The position numbers and the translations under genes were made by a program. The notes under the pieces are model-generated. The model was not told the DNA's origin. It did no database searches and saw nothing but the letters and a program-made list of their open reading frames with translations. A stretch of DNA of 64,000 nt from Mycobacterium sp. IS-1742 (lineage in GTDB: Bacteria; Actinomycetota; Actinomycetes; Mycobacteriales; Mycobacteriaceae). Shown in pieces: positions 45,523 through 56,186 of the stretch. The stretch spans positions 1 to 64,000 of the forward strand of contig NZ_LQIV01000014.1 of NCBI RefSeq assembly GCF_001500125.1, read 5' to 3'. How positions within the stretch are numbered: the first letter of the stretch is position 1; every line of letters starts with the position of its first letter.

Positions 45523-46416
45523 TCAGGGACGACGGGCGGGGATACCGAGAGTTGCACGCCACAGATGGTGCTCGTGCGTGATCACCTGCTCGGCCTCGTC
45601 CACCAGGTCCGGCCACCGTCTTTCATCGACGGCGGACTCGACCACCGATGCGACGGCTGCCAACTCCTGACTTGTACTGCCGTACACGGATGCAAGCCGT
45701 TCGTACTGTTTGGCCTGCAACCAGGTAGCGGCTGCTGCCGCCGCTGTGGCGAAGATTCCCAGCAGGTCGACGGTGATGAAACCGGCGGCTTTGCACGCGG
45801 CACCGATGAGGCCGACAAACTCGAACGCGACCGCAGCCGTCATCCAACGATGCGCTCTCGATGCGTTGAGCGCGGCGTTGGCCGAATACCACGTGTGCTG
45901 CCTGCCAATCCGGTCCCGCAGATACACATCCCGACGCATCTCGAAATCCAGGTCGCGTACCTCGTGCATCGCAGGCGAGATCTGGCGGTCGCCGACGACC
46001 GATTCGACAACCATGTCGGTGTGTTCTTGCCACACGTCCTTCAACTTGGACAGGAACCTGGCATCGACGTCAGTCACGCCCGTCTCGAAGGGAGCTCCGT
46101 GCGCCATATAGCGCCAACTGAGTGTCTTGGCGTGCTCGGCGACCGCCCGACCTTGATGCCAAACTCGGTCCTGCCGCCGGAGGGCGAGCACGAGCTCGGC
46201 AGCCAGTGAAATTGCAAAGGCAACAAAGGCGACAGCTCCACCCATGTTGATTGGGCCGACGATCCAAACAATGGCACCACCGACTGCAGCAATGAGGAAC
46301 CCGTACAAGCGGATTTTGAACCAACCGAGGTAACTTCGCTGCGCGGCTGACGACAGGGTGTCGACACTGCGATAGACGGACGGAAAATCATCGGGGTCGT
46401 TGACGGCAGTGTTCAC
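45523..46416 (-). CDS. SLATT-domain membrane protein
   Basis: 297 aa. Two TM pairs (about 33-80 and 200-240) separated by a soluble helical segment. HQGRAVAEHAKTLSWRYMAH is the signature of SLATT/DUF4231 proteins, predicted pore-forming effectors in nucleotide-signalled conflict systems. The C-terminal helices (ERLASVYGSTSQELAAVASV) could oligomerise. GTG with GAGGTAAG upstream. Thirty base pairs before the RCK-RyR gene on the same strand, so the two are an operon. Confidence 0.75.
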   Translation of the reverse strand: MNTAVNDPDDFPSVYRSVDTLSSAAQRSYLGWFKIRLYGFLIAAVGGAIVWIVGPINMGGAVAFVAFAISLAAELVLALRRQDRVWHQGRAVAEHAKTLSWRYMAHGAPFETGVTDVDARFLSKLKDVWQEHTDMVVESVVGDRQISPAMHEVRDLDFEMRRDVYLRDRIGRQHTWYSANAALNASRAHRWMTAAVAFEFVGLIGAACKAAGFITVDLLGIFATAAAAAATWLQAKQYERLASVYGSTSQELAAVASVVESAVDERRWPDLVDEAEQVITHEHHLWRATLGIPARRP

Positions 46417-46584
46417 TGCGCTTACCTCACGTCGACTGCTTCTTCCCGATCGATTGTCACTGACAAACTGCGGAACCGCTGCCGGAGCGCAATACCGGTG
46501 TGTTGCTCGTCAATTCTGTGAGAATCAGGGTTGGACCGGCAGGACGCCCGTCCCGAACTGAATCGAGGAGTAACGAGGCGGTCC

Positions 46585-48624
46585 ATGATTGTGAGAATTC
46601 GGGCAGCCCGGCGTATTCGTGGCGGCCGCCGATGGATGCGGGGCTCCGTGCTCGTGCCCGCGCTCTTGGCGATTGCGATCGCGGTGGTCTTCATGTGGGG
46701 ATTTCACATAACCGGCCAATTCGACGTGGAGACCGGTGACCACAGCTCGTCGAGCAATTGGCAGCGGCTATGGGCGACGCTCGCGTTGTTCACCGGCGCG
46801 TACATCTCGCTGAACCCGGACTGGGACCCGATGCCACCAAGGGAGCTGAGTGTCGTCGGGATCATCGCTCTGAGCCTGACCCTGATCACCGCAGGCTCGT
46901 TGGTCCTTCTCTCTCGCCGTGTGCGAGATTTCGTGCGGACGATTCGACCCGCTCGTCGGTTGGTCGTGATCGGCGACGGCTCATCGGCCGCCATGTTGGT
47001 GACATCCAGTATTGATCGAGGTATCCCGGCGGTACTGCTCACGGACACACGGAGGTCATTGGCCGCCAGGGCCGCCGAACCGACCGTTCCTATCATCGCC
47101 TCCGGCGAGATGCCCTCCGCACTCACGAGTTTTCCGGCACGGAGGGCGGTCAAGCGCGCGCGTACCGTCGTGATCGCGACGGATTCCGATCGGTCGAACA
47201 TGGCTCTTCACACGGAGATGCGCCGCGTGCGCACAAGCGGGCGCGCGTCCTCTGCTGGACGGCAGCCCGCACTCGGCCGACAGCCGAGAGACCTCGTCGT
47301 CATACACGACTCCGAGTACGCAGAGTTGCTGCGTCCTGAGTCGCTCGGGAGAGTGCTGCCTGCCAACGAGATCACCTGTCCAGCTGAGAATATCGCGGAG
47401 CATGTCTGCCATGTGATCGTTGCGGCGGTGACCGGCTCGAAAACGGAACACGTCAGTGTCGCCGTCATCGACGTGGAGTCGCCCAGCGCGCGCTCTGACC
47501 CGCAGCTCAACCTCGACCGAACCATCGACATTTGGGTGCGGCGGCTGTGCAGATCGTTGGAGTTCCTCCGTATCCCTCGCGATGGCGTCGGTTTGGCGGA
47601 TCACACGACCGTGCCTCGGGTGACTGTCGTCTGCGGGGACCCGCCGACACCAAGTGGAGCAGGAATGCGCATCAAGATCGTCACGGGCGCTACATCCGCC
47701 GCGGTCGTGCGGCACGTGCTGACGAACCGAGCCGCAGCGGATCTCTGGATCGCGATCGCAGACGCCGACATGACAAAGGGCGCCGTAGAGCTCCGATACC
47801 GGGAGGAGGAGCGCCCGGACGTCTTGACCGGCCGGGAGTGGCTGGGCTCCCCGACGATGAAGTCACCCACGACGAGCGATCGTGAGTTACCCATCCTGGT
47901 CCTCGACCCAGCCGATGTCGGCCTGGACGCCACACTCGTCACGGATGTCACGGGCACACAATGGGCCAGAACATTTGACCTGGCCTACCAGATCATGTTC
48001 TCCGTCGGCGGTGTCGGATCGCCTGTCACAGGATGGCAACCCGGCGCGCCGATGGGGGAGTCCACACGCGGACTCGAAAGAGAGCGAATCCGGGCAGCGC
48101 GTCGGTGCAACGGGTCGGCAGAGGACGCCGCGCGTTCGGCCCGCCGAGAGATCGCCAGCCGATATTCCAGCAAGCGTGCCGCGGAAGTGATGCTGGAGGT
48201 GCTGGCAGACCGTGGGTTCGAGTTACGTCGAGCGCTCGACACCAACGCCATCGAGGCTCCGCCGCTGACTTCTGAGGACATCGAATACATTGCGGAGTCC
48301 GAGCACCACGACTGGCTGACTCGCACGTGGACGGATACCAGCCGATGGCCTGCCCGGGTGGAACGAGTCATCACCTACAGCACATCACGTGCCAACCAGT
48401 ACTGCTACCGAGGTCTTGTCGCGCTGGAAGCCAGCGGGGAAACACCGGTCCGTCTTCGGAAAGCTGCCGACTACAACCGCAGGATCGCAACGGAGACCTA
48501 CCCGGCGATAGCGGCATCCTTCGGCTACGCCATCGTCCGAACAAGCGCACCCGAATCGGATCGACATCGCGAATTCGCTTGTGCCATACAGAATTGCCCG
48601 TGCGGACCCGTCGTCAGGGTGTGA
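46585..48624 (+). CDS. Second two-TM RCK/TrkA-like protein with RyR-like C-terminus
   Basis: 679 aa. TM1 (LVPALLAIAIAVVFMWGFHI), then a pore-helix-like WQRLWATLALFTGAYISLNP and TM2 (VVGIIALSLTLITAGSLVLL), matching its paralogue's layout. A Rossmann domain begins RLVVIGDGSSAAMLVTSSID; the middle (about 330-530) is a second, divergent RCK-like part. At about 575-660 SEDIEYIAESEHHDWLTRTW and RLRKAADYNRRIATETYPAI form a RyR-like domain. ATG 46585 with GAGGCGG; a TTG further upstream is in frame but less likely. Divergent from the SLATT gene. Confidence 0.7.
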   Translation: MIVRIRAARRIRGGRRWMRGSVLVPALLAIAIAVVFMWGFHITGQFDVETGDHSSSSNWQRLWATLALFTGAYISLNPDWDPMPPRELSVVGIIALSLTLITAGSLVLLSRRVRDFVRTIRPARRLVVIGDGSSAAMLVTSSIDRGIPAVLLTDTRRSLAARAAEPTVPIIASGEMPSALTSFPARRAVKRARTVVIATDSDRSNMALHTEMRRVRTSGRASSAGRQPALGRQPRDLVVIHDSEYAELLRPESLGRVLPANEITCPAENIAEHVCHVIVAAVTGSKTEHVSVAVIDVESPSARSDPQLNLDRTIDIWVRRLCRSLEFLRIPRDGVGLADHTTVPRVTVVCGDPPTPSGAGMRIKIVTGATSAAVVRHVLTNRAAADLWIAIADADMTKGAVELRYREEERPDVLTGREWLGSPTMKSPTTSDRELPILVLDPADVGLDATLVTDVTGTQWARTFDLAYQIMFSVGGVGSPVTGWQPGAPMGESTRGLERERIRAARRCNGSAEDAARSARREIASRYSSKRAAEVMLEVLADRGFELRRALDTNAIEAPPLTSEDIEYIAESEHHDWLTRTWTDTSRWPARVERVITYSTSRANQYCYRGLVALEASGETPVRLRKAADYNRRIATETYPAIAASFGYAIVRTSAPESDRHREFACAIQNCPCGPVVRV

Positions 48625-50551
48625 GGGCGGTGAGCAGGCGGTCGATCACGTCCTTCGGGTCGCCGCAGTCGGCGAGGAACTGCAACTGAAATCGCGCGCT
48701 GCGAATCTGATCGCCCCGGCCATACCTTGCGGCCTCTGAATACCGGTAAAGAGCCTCGTCGAAATCCGTGCCACTTTCCAGGCTCTCATGCAGTACGAGC
48801 TCTGCTCGAGTGGCAAGCGCCCAGAAGTCGGACGGATCGTTCGTCAGCGCGACCCGCGTCAAGAAATTGGTGACGGTGACGACTTCCGAAAAATCTGCGC
48901 TGAAATGAGCGTCCCGTGGACGATCGCTCAAACGGATGGCCATGGCCAGGTTCACGCCGGTGTAGTAGTCGGGATCGAGCTGAAAACCGAGGCGGTACTG
49001 CCGTTCGATCTCGCTGAAGAGTCGGCTCTTTTGACCCGCCGTCAGCGTCGATCGCTGGGTGTGAAGTTGCCTCTTGAGCAGACCACCCCATATGCCGTGC
49101 GTCTCCGAATCCACATAGCCGCGCCGTTCCGCTTCGATGAGGAATGCTTCTGCACTACGCCACATTTCCGATCGTGTGCCGACATCACTTGCCGTCTCTC
49201 CCAAGCGGCGATACGCCATCACAGACTTCTGGAGCCAGACTCTGTACAGGGGATCTCGTCCGTCTGGTTCCGCTGACTCGAGCAGATCACGGGCACGCCC
49301 GTATGCCCCTTCGTCCAACAGGGCGGATGCCAGTTCGATCCGGAGTCCGCGCACCGTTGATGGCGGTAGGCCCTTGGCAGCGCCGATTCGAGTGGCGAGT
49401 AACTCGAATGCTTCCTGATCGGGTCGCCGCAGAGCGTCAGTCATTTGCTGTCTGAGATCGGCTTCGAGTCGTCCGTGGTGCGGGCCGCTGAACCGCTGTC
49501 GAAAGGGACGGACGACGTCTTCCAGATCAAACCACGCATGAGCTGGGCTATCGGTGTGATCAGAGGTCAACGCCTCTTGTAATACTGGTCTGAGCGCGCG
49601 AATCGCCCTCTCTGCCTGCTCGTCTGATACGGAATCGGTACGGCGTACGAAACTGTGGGTCCTGATCATGTTGACGTCGAACGGTGGCGGCTTCGGTTTG
49701 AACGATTCGATTGCCGGATCCACGAGAACTGTCGAGCGCGGAGCGAATACGTGTCGTACTCCCAGCTCGTAGGCGACATTGAAGTTCAGGGTGGACAGAT
49801 CGACGAGCACGATGTCCGAATTGGCGAGTTCTGCGAGCATGCCCGAGTGGATGATGCCGCTGTCGGTCTCCAGGTCGGCGCGCGTCCATGCAGTGTCGAG
49901 GTCCTCCATGAGGACGCGGTAGACCTTGTGGAACGCAGCATCGCAATCGACGTAGCGTCCCAATCGGGGATCGCGCTTTCGCCCGTAAGGCATCACGATG
50001 AAGGCGGTTCCACTCGATTGGATCGGGTCGAGGTCGACTGTCAACATGCCGCGCTCTTCAGCGCGCAGAACCAGATCGTCGGTCACGCTCAACTCGTCGT
50101 CGGCAGTCGCCGGCCGTAGCGTGAAGAGCCATACTCGTTGAGCCTCCGCCGCGGCGAGCGCATCGGCCGCGTCGAGCAAGTGTTGGTTGTGTAGGTGGTA
50201 GGTGCGCTCGTCGGCCGGATCCAGATCGAATTCCCTGACCGCGACCGCGTCATTTTGAAGAATTCGGTCGTAATGACTCGTCCACGGCTCACCCCTGACC
50301 GCGACGCTGGTTTCTCGGAATCGGTCTCGGTCGAATGGGAGGACCACCTTCACCGGAATCTGCTCAGCCAAAGCCGCCTGCGCGAAGATCATGTCTGCTC
50401 CGGAAGCAAGAGCGCCGACAACACACGCGGGTTGCAGCGATTGCAGCAGCCCCCTGATCCGCAAGCGCAACGCGTTCGCACGATCCAATGGCATTCTGGG
50501 GTTCGCTCGATCGGCCTCGTCAGCCTGGGAACCGCCGTACACGACAATCAC
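48614..50551 (-). CDS. SLOG-like / deoxyribosyltransferase-like / TPR (TRAFs-binding-type) protein
   Basis: 645 aa. Residues 1-110 look like a SLOG nucleotide-binding domain (VVYGGSQADEAD, VVGALASGADMIFAQAALAE, VKVVLPFDRDRF). Residues about 178-285 have the nucleoside 2-deoxyribosyltransferase/TIR-like pattern GTAFIVMPYGRKRD and SDIVLVDLSTLNFNVAYELG. The rest (about 330-645) is helical with TPR-type repeats, like DUF4071/TRAFs-binding proteins. Such multi-domain proteins are thought to sense or process nucleotides in conflict systems. GTG at 50551. Its 3' end overlaps the convergent RCK-RyR gene by 11 bp. Confidence 0.7.
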   Translation of the reverse strand: MIVVYGGSQADEADRANPRMPLDRANALRLRIRGLLQSLQPACVVGALASGADMIFAQAALAEQIPVKVVLPFDRDRFRETSVAVRGEPWTSHYDRILQNDAVAVREFDLDPADERTYHLHNQHLLDAADALAAAEAQRVWLFTLRPATADDELSVTDDLVLRAEERGMLTVDLDPIQSSGTAFIVMPYGRKRDPRLGRYVDCDAAFHKVYRVLMEDLDTAWTRADLETDSGIIHSGMLAELANSDIVLVDLSTLNFNVAYELGVRHVFAPRSTVLVDPAIESFKPKPPPFDVNMIRTHSFVRRTDSVSDEQAERAIRALRPVLQEALTSDHTDSPAHAWFDLEDVVRPFRQRFSGPHHGRLEADLRQQMTDALRRPDQEAFELLATRIGAAKGLPPSTVRGLRIELASALLDEGAYGRARDLLESAEPDGRDPLYRVWLQKSVMAYRRLGETASDVGTRSEMWRSAEAFLIEAERRGYVDSETHGIWGGLLKRQLHTQRSTLTAGQKSRLFSEIERQYRLGFQLDPDYYTGVNLAMAIRLSDRPRDAHFSADFSEVVTVTNFLTRVALTNDPSDFWALATRAELVLHESLESGTDFDEALYRYSEAARYGRGDQIRSARFQLQFLADCGDPKDVIDRLLTALTP

Positions 50552-50631
50552 GCCTCAGGCCCCCGTTTCGTTGCGCAACTATCAAGTGTGCGAATTATCC
50601 TCGAACAACGACGTCGTAGGCAGACCATTCG

Positions 50632-52352
50632 CTAGACATCGCGCCGCGGATTGTCGGCACGTCGACGTTCGGCGGTGAGCGTGCGCGTCCCGTCGTCACG
50701 CCTGCGGGTGATCCGCTGGGCGTCCAGCCGCTCGAGCAGCGGCACCGCGACGCGACGGGTGGTGCCCAGTGCCCGTTTGGCCTCGGCGACGGTGAACGGC
50801 TGGGGGAGCGCCGCAAGGATCTTGGCCGCGTGCCCCAGCGCGTCCGCACCGAGGACGATGCCGTCGGCGATCCGTGTGAGCCGTCCCGCCCGCACCGCCG
50901 CGGCCAGTTCCGGTGCGCCGAGCCCCAACTCGGCGAGCGTGTCCGCCTCTGGTGCGCGGAACGGTTCGGCGGCCAGCGACTCCTCGATGTTGCGGACCGC
51001 CTCGTCGACCCGCGCCGGCAGCGTCATCCCGGGCTCCCGGACCCTGCCGTCGGACACCTCCAGCGTGGTGTCCGCGAGCAGCGGGGCGACGAGTTCGATT
51101 GCCGGCAAACCGATCTCACGGCGCAGTGTCTCCAGCGGCATCCCCGCCGCCACGTCGTGGACGGCCGACCACTGCCGCACGGCAGCCACCGCGTCGTCGC
51201 GGCGCCGGCCCCACCACGTCTCGTCGACCATCCACGCCCCGATGCGCCGGCCGGTCTGCGGCGCGCCCATCGCGCGCAGATCGGACACCCGTGCGAACAG
51301 CGGTGGGGGCGTGCGCCCCTCGGCCAGCTCCTGGGCGCGCTCGCGGGCCGCCCCCCGCCGCCGCAACGGCGGGGGCCGCACGTCGAGCACCCTCACTCCG
51401 GCGGCGATGCGGTGCCGGCCCGGATCACGCAACAGCCCGACATCGCCGACCCGCAGCGGCAACGGCCGCAACAACCGCAGCCGGGCCGCGGCGCCGAGGG
51501 GGCGGACGTGCACGGGCACCGCGGCCGAACCGATGTGCATGACGAGGCGAGGGTGCAGGTCGTCGGCCACGCGCAGTGCGACGTCGACCTCATCGGTGTC
51601 GAGCCAAGCGCCGGGGGTGCGCAGCGTGTCGCCGCGTCCGATGTCCTGCCGGTCGACACCCCGCAGATTGACCGCGACGCGGGCCACCGGACCGACGGCG
51701 CTGCGCTGCTGCCCCAGCGACTGCAGCCCGCGCACGCTGACGCGCCGCCCGGCGTGCTCGAGTTCGTCGTCCACGCGCAGCGTCCCCGCGGCGAGCGTGC
51801 CGGTGACGACGGTGCCCGCCCCGCGCACCGTGAAGGAGCGGTCGACCCAGAGCCGGACGTCGGCGGCGTCGTCGGGGTCTGGCAACCGGTCGACGAGGTC
51901 GACGAGTGCGGTGCGCACGCCGTCGAGGTCGGTGCCGACGGCGACCGGCGGACCGGCCATACCGGTTCCCGAGAACGCCGTCAGGGCCTGCTCGATTGCC
52001 GGTTCCGGGTCGGCGAGGTCGGCTTTCGTGACGACCAGCAGCGCGCGCCGCACGCCGAGCGCATCGAGCGCGGCCAGGTGCTCCTGCGACTGCGGCATCC
52101 ACCCCTCGGTCGCCGCGACGACGAACATCACCGCCGGGACCGGTCCCACACCCGCGAGCATGTTGGCCACGAACCGCTCATGGCCGGGCACGTCGACGAA
52201 GGCCATCTCGCGTCCGCCGATGTCGGCCCAGGCGAATCCCAGGTCGATGGTCAGGCCGCGGCGCTGCTCCTCGGCGAGCCGGTCGGGCCACATCCCGGTG
52301 AGCCGCTGGACCAGCGTCGACTTGCCGTGGTCGACGTGGCCCGCGGTCGCGA

Positions 52353-52362
<10 letters not shown>
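50632..52362 (-). CDS. selB: Selenocysteine-specific elongation factor
   Basis: 576 aa. G1 GHVDHGKS (8-15), G3 DVPGH (57-61) and G4 VVTKADL mark an EF-Tu-like GTPase; SECIS-binding winged helices fill the C-terminal third (ILAALPQPFTVAEAKRALGT followed by RRVAVPLLERLDAQ). It carries Sec-tRNA to ribosomes stalled at UGA with a SECIS. It overlaps the selA 3' end by 10 bp, so selA-selB are coupled. Confidence 0.95.
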
Positions 52363-53630
<1,268 letters not shown>

Positions 53631-53646
53631 GCCGCTCCCCGGCGGT

Positions 53647-53695
53647 GATTTCGGTGTGTTTCGTCGCGCTGGGCGCGACCGACTACACCGAAATC
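53647..53695 (-). terminator. Long hairpin between tRNA-Sec and selA
   Basis: Outer 11-bp perfect arms GATTTCGGTGT (53647-53657) and ACACCGAAATC (53685-53695), a 5x5 internal loop, then inner 7-bp arms GTCGCGC/GCGCGAC closing a 3-nt loop. No T-run follows. It begins 11 nt past the tRNA, so it may be its terminator or 3' processing structure; similar ACACCGAAATC palindromes are, from memory, a recurrent intergenic element in mycobacteria. Confidence 0.5.
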
Positions 53696-53705
53696 GCGGG
53701 GAGTA

Positions 53706-53800
53706 TGGCGGAGGCGGACGGGAATCGAACCCGCCAACGACAGATCCTGCCGTTCGACGATTTTGAAGATCGCGCCGGTCACCAGACCGGATACGCCTCC
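53706..53800 (-). tRNA. selC: tRNA-Sec (UCA anticodon)
   Basis: 95 nt including an encoded CCA. The acceptor stem begins GGAGGCGT (53800-53793) and pairs with the CGCCTCC before GCCA; the anticodon loop CTTCAAA has UCA at 53766-53764; a long variable arm follows; the T loop is GGTTCGATTCC. Length, UCA anticodon and long extra arm identify it as the selenocysteine tRNA. Confidence 0.95.
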
Positions 53801-53839
53801 CTGGCCCATGGCCCCATCATGGCAGGCACCATGGTGGGC

Positions 53840-54841
53840 ATGACGTCTGTGACCTACCGACTCACCCAGTTCGCCCACGGCGGCGGATGCGCGTGCAAGA
53901 TCCCGCCGGGCGAACTGGAGGACGTGGTCCGCGGGCTGACGGCGGCGCGGCCGCACAACCCGGTCGGTGAGCTGCTCGTGGGTCTGGACGACGGCGACGA
54001 CGCCGCGGCCGTCCGGATCGCCGGGGACACCGCGCTGATCGCGACGACGGACTTCTTCACCCCGGTCGTCGACGATGCGTACGACTGGGGCCGCATCGCG
54101 GCGACCAACGCGCTGTCGGACGTGTACGCGATGGGCGGCCGCCCGGTGGTGGCCGTGAACCTGCTGGGCTGGCCGCGCGACGTGCTGCCGTTCGAGCTGG
54201 CCGCCGAGGTGTTGCGCGGTGGGCTCGACGTCTGCAACGCCGCGGGCTGCCACCTCGCGGGCGGGCACAGCGTCGACGACCCCGAGCCGAAGTACGGGTT
54301 GGCGGTGACGGGTGTCGCCGACCCGAACCGGTTGCTGCGCAACGACGCCGGAAGGCCCGGCACACCGCTGTCGTTGACCAAACCGCTCGGGATCGGCGTG
54401 CTCAACAGCAGGCACAAGGCCACCGGTGAGCGGTCCCAGGAGGCGATCGAGGTGATGACGACCCTCAACGCGCAGGCGGCGGTGGCGGCGCTCGAGGCCG
54501 GCGCCGAATGTGCCACGGACGTCACGGGTTTCGGCCTGCTCGGTCATCTGTACAAGCTCGCGAGGGCCAGCGGTGTGACCGCGGTGGTCGACGCGGCCGC
54601 CGTGCCCTACATCGACGGGGCGCGCGACGCGCTCGCGGCCGGCCACGTCAGCGGTGGCACGCGGCGCAACCTCGACTGGGTGGCGCCGCACGCCGACCTG
54701 TCGGCGGTCGACGAGGACGAGGCGCTGCTGCTGGCCGACGCCCAGACCTCCGGGGGGCTCCTGGTCGCCGGTGAGATCCCCGGCGCCCCGGTCATCGGGG
54801 AACTGGTACCGCGCGGCGAGCACACGATCGTCGTGCGCTGA
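53840..54841 (+). CDS. selD: Selenide, water dikinase (selenophosphate synthetase)
   Basis: 333 aa. The catalytic pair is Cys17 and Lys20 in HGGGCACKIPP, so this SelD uses Cys, not Sec. AIRM-type ATP-binding features: DDAAAVRIAGDTALIATTDF, DVYAMGGRPVVAVNLLGWP, LAGGHSVDDPEPKYGLAVTG. It makes selenophosphate from selenide and ATP for SelA. ATG 53840 chosen because the frame upstream runs through tRNA-Sec. Divergent from tRNA-Sec/selA/selB. Confidence 0.95.
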   Translation: MTSVTYRLTQFAHGGGCACKIPPGELEDVVRGLTAARPHNPVGELLVGLDDGDDAAAVRIAGDTALIATTDFFTPVVDDAYDWGRIAATNALSDVYAMGGRPVVAVNLLGWPRDVLPFELAAEVLRGGLDVCNAAGCHLAGGHSVDDPEPKYGLAVTGVADPNRLLRNDAGRPGTPLSLTKPLGIGVLNSRHKATGERSQEAIEVMTTLNAQAAVAALEAGAECATDVTGFGLLGHLYKLARASGVTAVVDAAAVPYIDGARDALAAGHVSGGTRRNLDWVAPHADLSAVDEDEALLLADAQTSGGLLVAGEIPGAPVIGELVPRGEHTIVVR

Positions 54842-54862
54842 GGCCGATCTAGGCTCTGCGAC

Positions 54863-55249
54863 ATGACCTCCCCCGAAGGACCCGTCGGCACCCTGGCGTC
54901 CATCTCCGTCGACTGTCCCGACCCCGACCGGCTCGCGCCGTTCTACCGCGGCCTGCTGGGTGTGGAGGAGGTCTTCGCCACCCCCGACCGGGGCGTCGTC
55001 GCCCTGGCGGGCGCCGGTCCGATGGTGACGTTGATGCGCGCCGAGACCTACGTGGCACCCGACTGGCCCGACGGTCCGCAGCGCCAGCAGATGCACTTCG
55101 ACGTCGCGGTGGACGATCTGGACGCAGCGGTGGCCGCCGCCGTGGCACTGGGTGCGACAGAGGCCGAAGTCCAGCCCGGGCAGGCGTGGCGGGTGCTGCT
55201 CGACCCGGTCGGTCATCCGTTCTGCCTGACCACCGTGCGACCCGACTGA
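54863..55249 (+). CDS. VOC family protein
   Basis: 128 aa. VOC halves: SISVDCPDPDRLAPFYRGLL, MHFDVAVDDLDAAVAAAVAL and VLLDPVGHPFCLTTV. The second-half pattern fits mycobacterial VOC proteins of unknown substrate. It begins 21 bp after selD on the same strand and may be co-transcribed with it; no link to selenium is implied. Confidence 0.8.
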   Translation: MTSPEGPVGTLASISVDCPDPDRLAPFYRGLLGVEEVFATPDRGVVALAGAGPMVTLMRAETYVAPDWPDGPQRQQMHFDVAVDDLDAAVAAAVALGATEAEVQPGQAWRVLLDPVGHPFCLTTVRPD

Positions 55250-55250
55250 G

Positions 55251-56186
55251 CTAGGAATCCGGCCGTGCGGCAAGGGCTTCGGCGCTGTGGACTGCGTGGT
55301 TGACGCGGGGGTTGTGCATCAGGACGTCGTCCATCACGGTGGTGGTCAGCGTGCGCGCCGTCAGTAGCGGGCCCACCCACGCGGGTGCGGTGACCCGCGC
55401 GGCGCGGCGTTCGACGCCGGAGAGCACGGCCTCGGCGGCCGCCTCGGCGCTCATCGGCCTGGTGATGAAACCGGGCGCCGCCGACCGGATCGCCGCGGCG
55501 TGCTCGTCGGCGAACGCGTCGCTGGTCAGGTCGGTGTCGATGAAGCCGAGGTACGCGATGCCGGCCGTGACGCCGTGCTGGGCGAGCTCGACTCGCAGGG
55601 CGCGCGAAAGCTGTTCGACCCCCGCCTTGCTGACCGCGTAGGGGGCGGCGAGCACACCGTTGAAGAACGCGTAGATCGAGCCGACGAACGCGATGTGGCC
55701 GCGGGCCGCGATGACGGCGGGCAGCGCGGCGCGCGCGGTGCGCCACTGGCCGAGCAGGTCCACCTCGACGGTGTGCTCGAAGTCGTCCGGGTCGATGGTG
55801 GCGACGGTCTCCGACGGCGGTGCGATCCCGGCGTTGGCGACCACCACGTCGATACCGCCGAACGTGGCGACCGTACCGTCGGCGGCACGCCGCAGCGCCG
55901 CCGCGTCGGTGACGTCGGCCTCGAAGGCGGCGGCCGCGTCGGCGAGTTCGGCGGCCAGGGTCTGGAGTGGTTCCAGGGTGCGGCCGACCAGTGCCACGCA
56001 CGCGCCGCGGGCGTGCGCCTGCCGGGCGATCCGGGCGCCCAGCCCGCGCGCCGCGCCGGTGACGAAGACGACCCGGCCGTCGAGGTCCAGATGGGGAGGT
56101 GCGCCGAACCGGCTGCCGACGACGGGGATCCCGCGCGCCACCCGCACGGCGGTCCGGCCGGCCAACCGCACCGCGTCGTCGATCAC
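55251..56186 (-). CDS. Short-chain dehydrogenase/reductase
   Basis: About 311 aa from GTG 56186. NAD(P) site VVFVTGAARGLGARIARQAH, VANAGIAPPSE, FVGSIYAFFNGVLAAPYAVS carrying Ser and Tyr, then KAG. The C-terminal MDDVLMHNPRVNHAVH tail is seen in mycobacterial SDRs of unknown substrate. I chose GTG 56186 because it overlaps the stop of a small ORF as GTGA, suggesting coupled translation; an earlier in-frame GTG at 56234 exists. Confidence 0.75.
   Translation of the reverse strand: MIDDAVRLAGRTAVRVARGIPVVGSRFGAPPHLDLDGRVVFVTGAARGLGARIARQAHARGACVALVGRTLEPLQTLAAELADAAAAFEADVTDAAALRRAADGTVATFGGIDVVVANAGIAPPSETVATIDPDDFEHTVEVDLLGQWRTARAALPAVIAARGHIAFVGSIYAFFNGVLAAPYAVSKAGVEQLSRALRVELAQHGVTAGIAYLGFIDTDLTSDAFADEHAAAIRSAAPGFITRPMSAEAAAEAVLSGVERRAARVTAPAWVGPLLTARTLTTTVMDDVLMHNPRVNHAVHSAEALAARPDS

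Noticed and set aside
53706..53800. tRNA-Sec as attachment site of the 34-50 kb island
   Set aside because: The island does not abut the tRNA, no duplicated tRNA 3' end was seen at its far edge, and no integrase is present.
53645..53839. Longer SelD start upstream
   Set aside because: That frame would run through the tRNA-Sec gene; HGGGCACK numbering fits the ATG at 53840.
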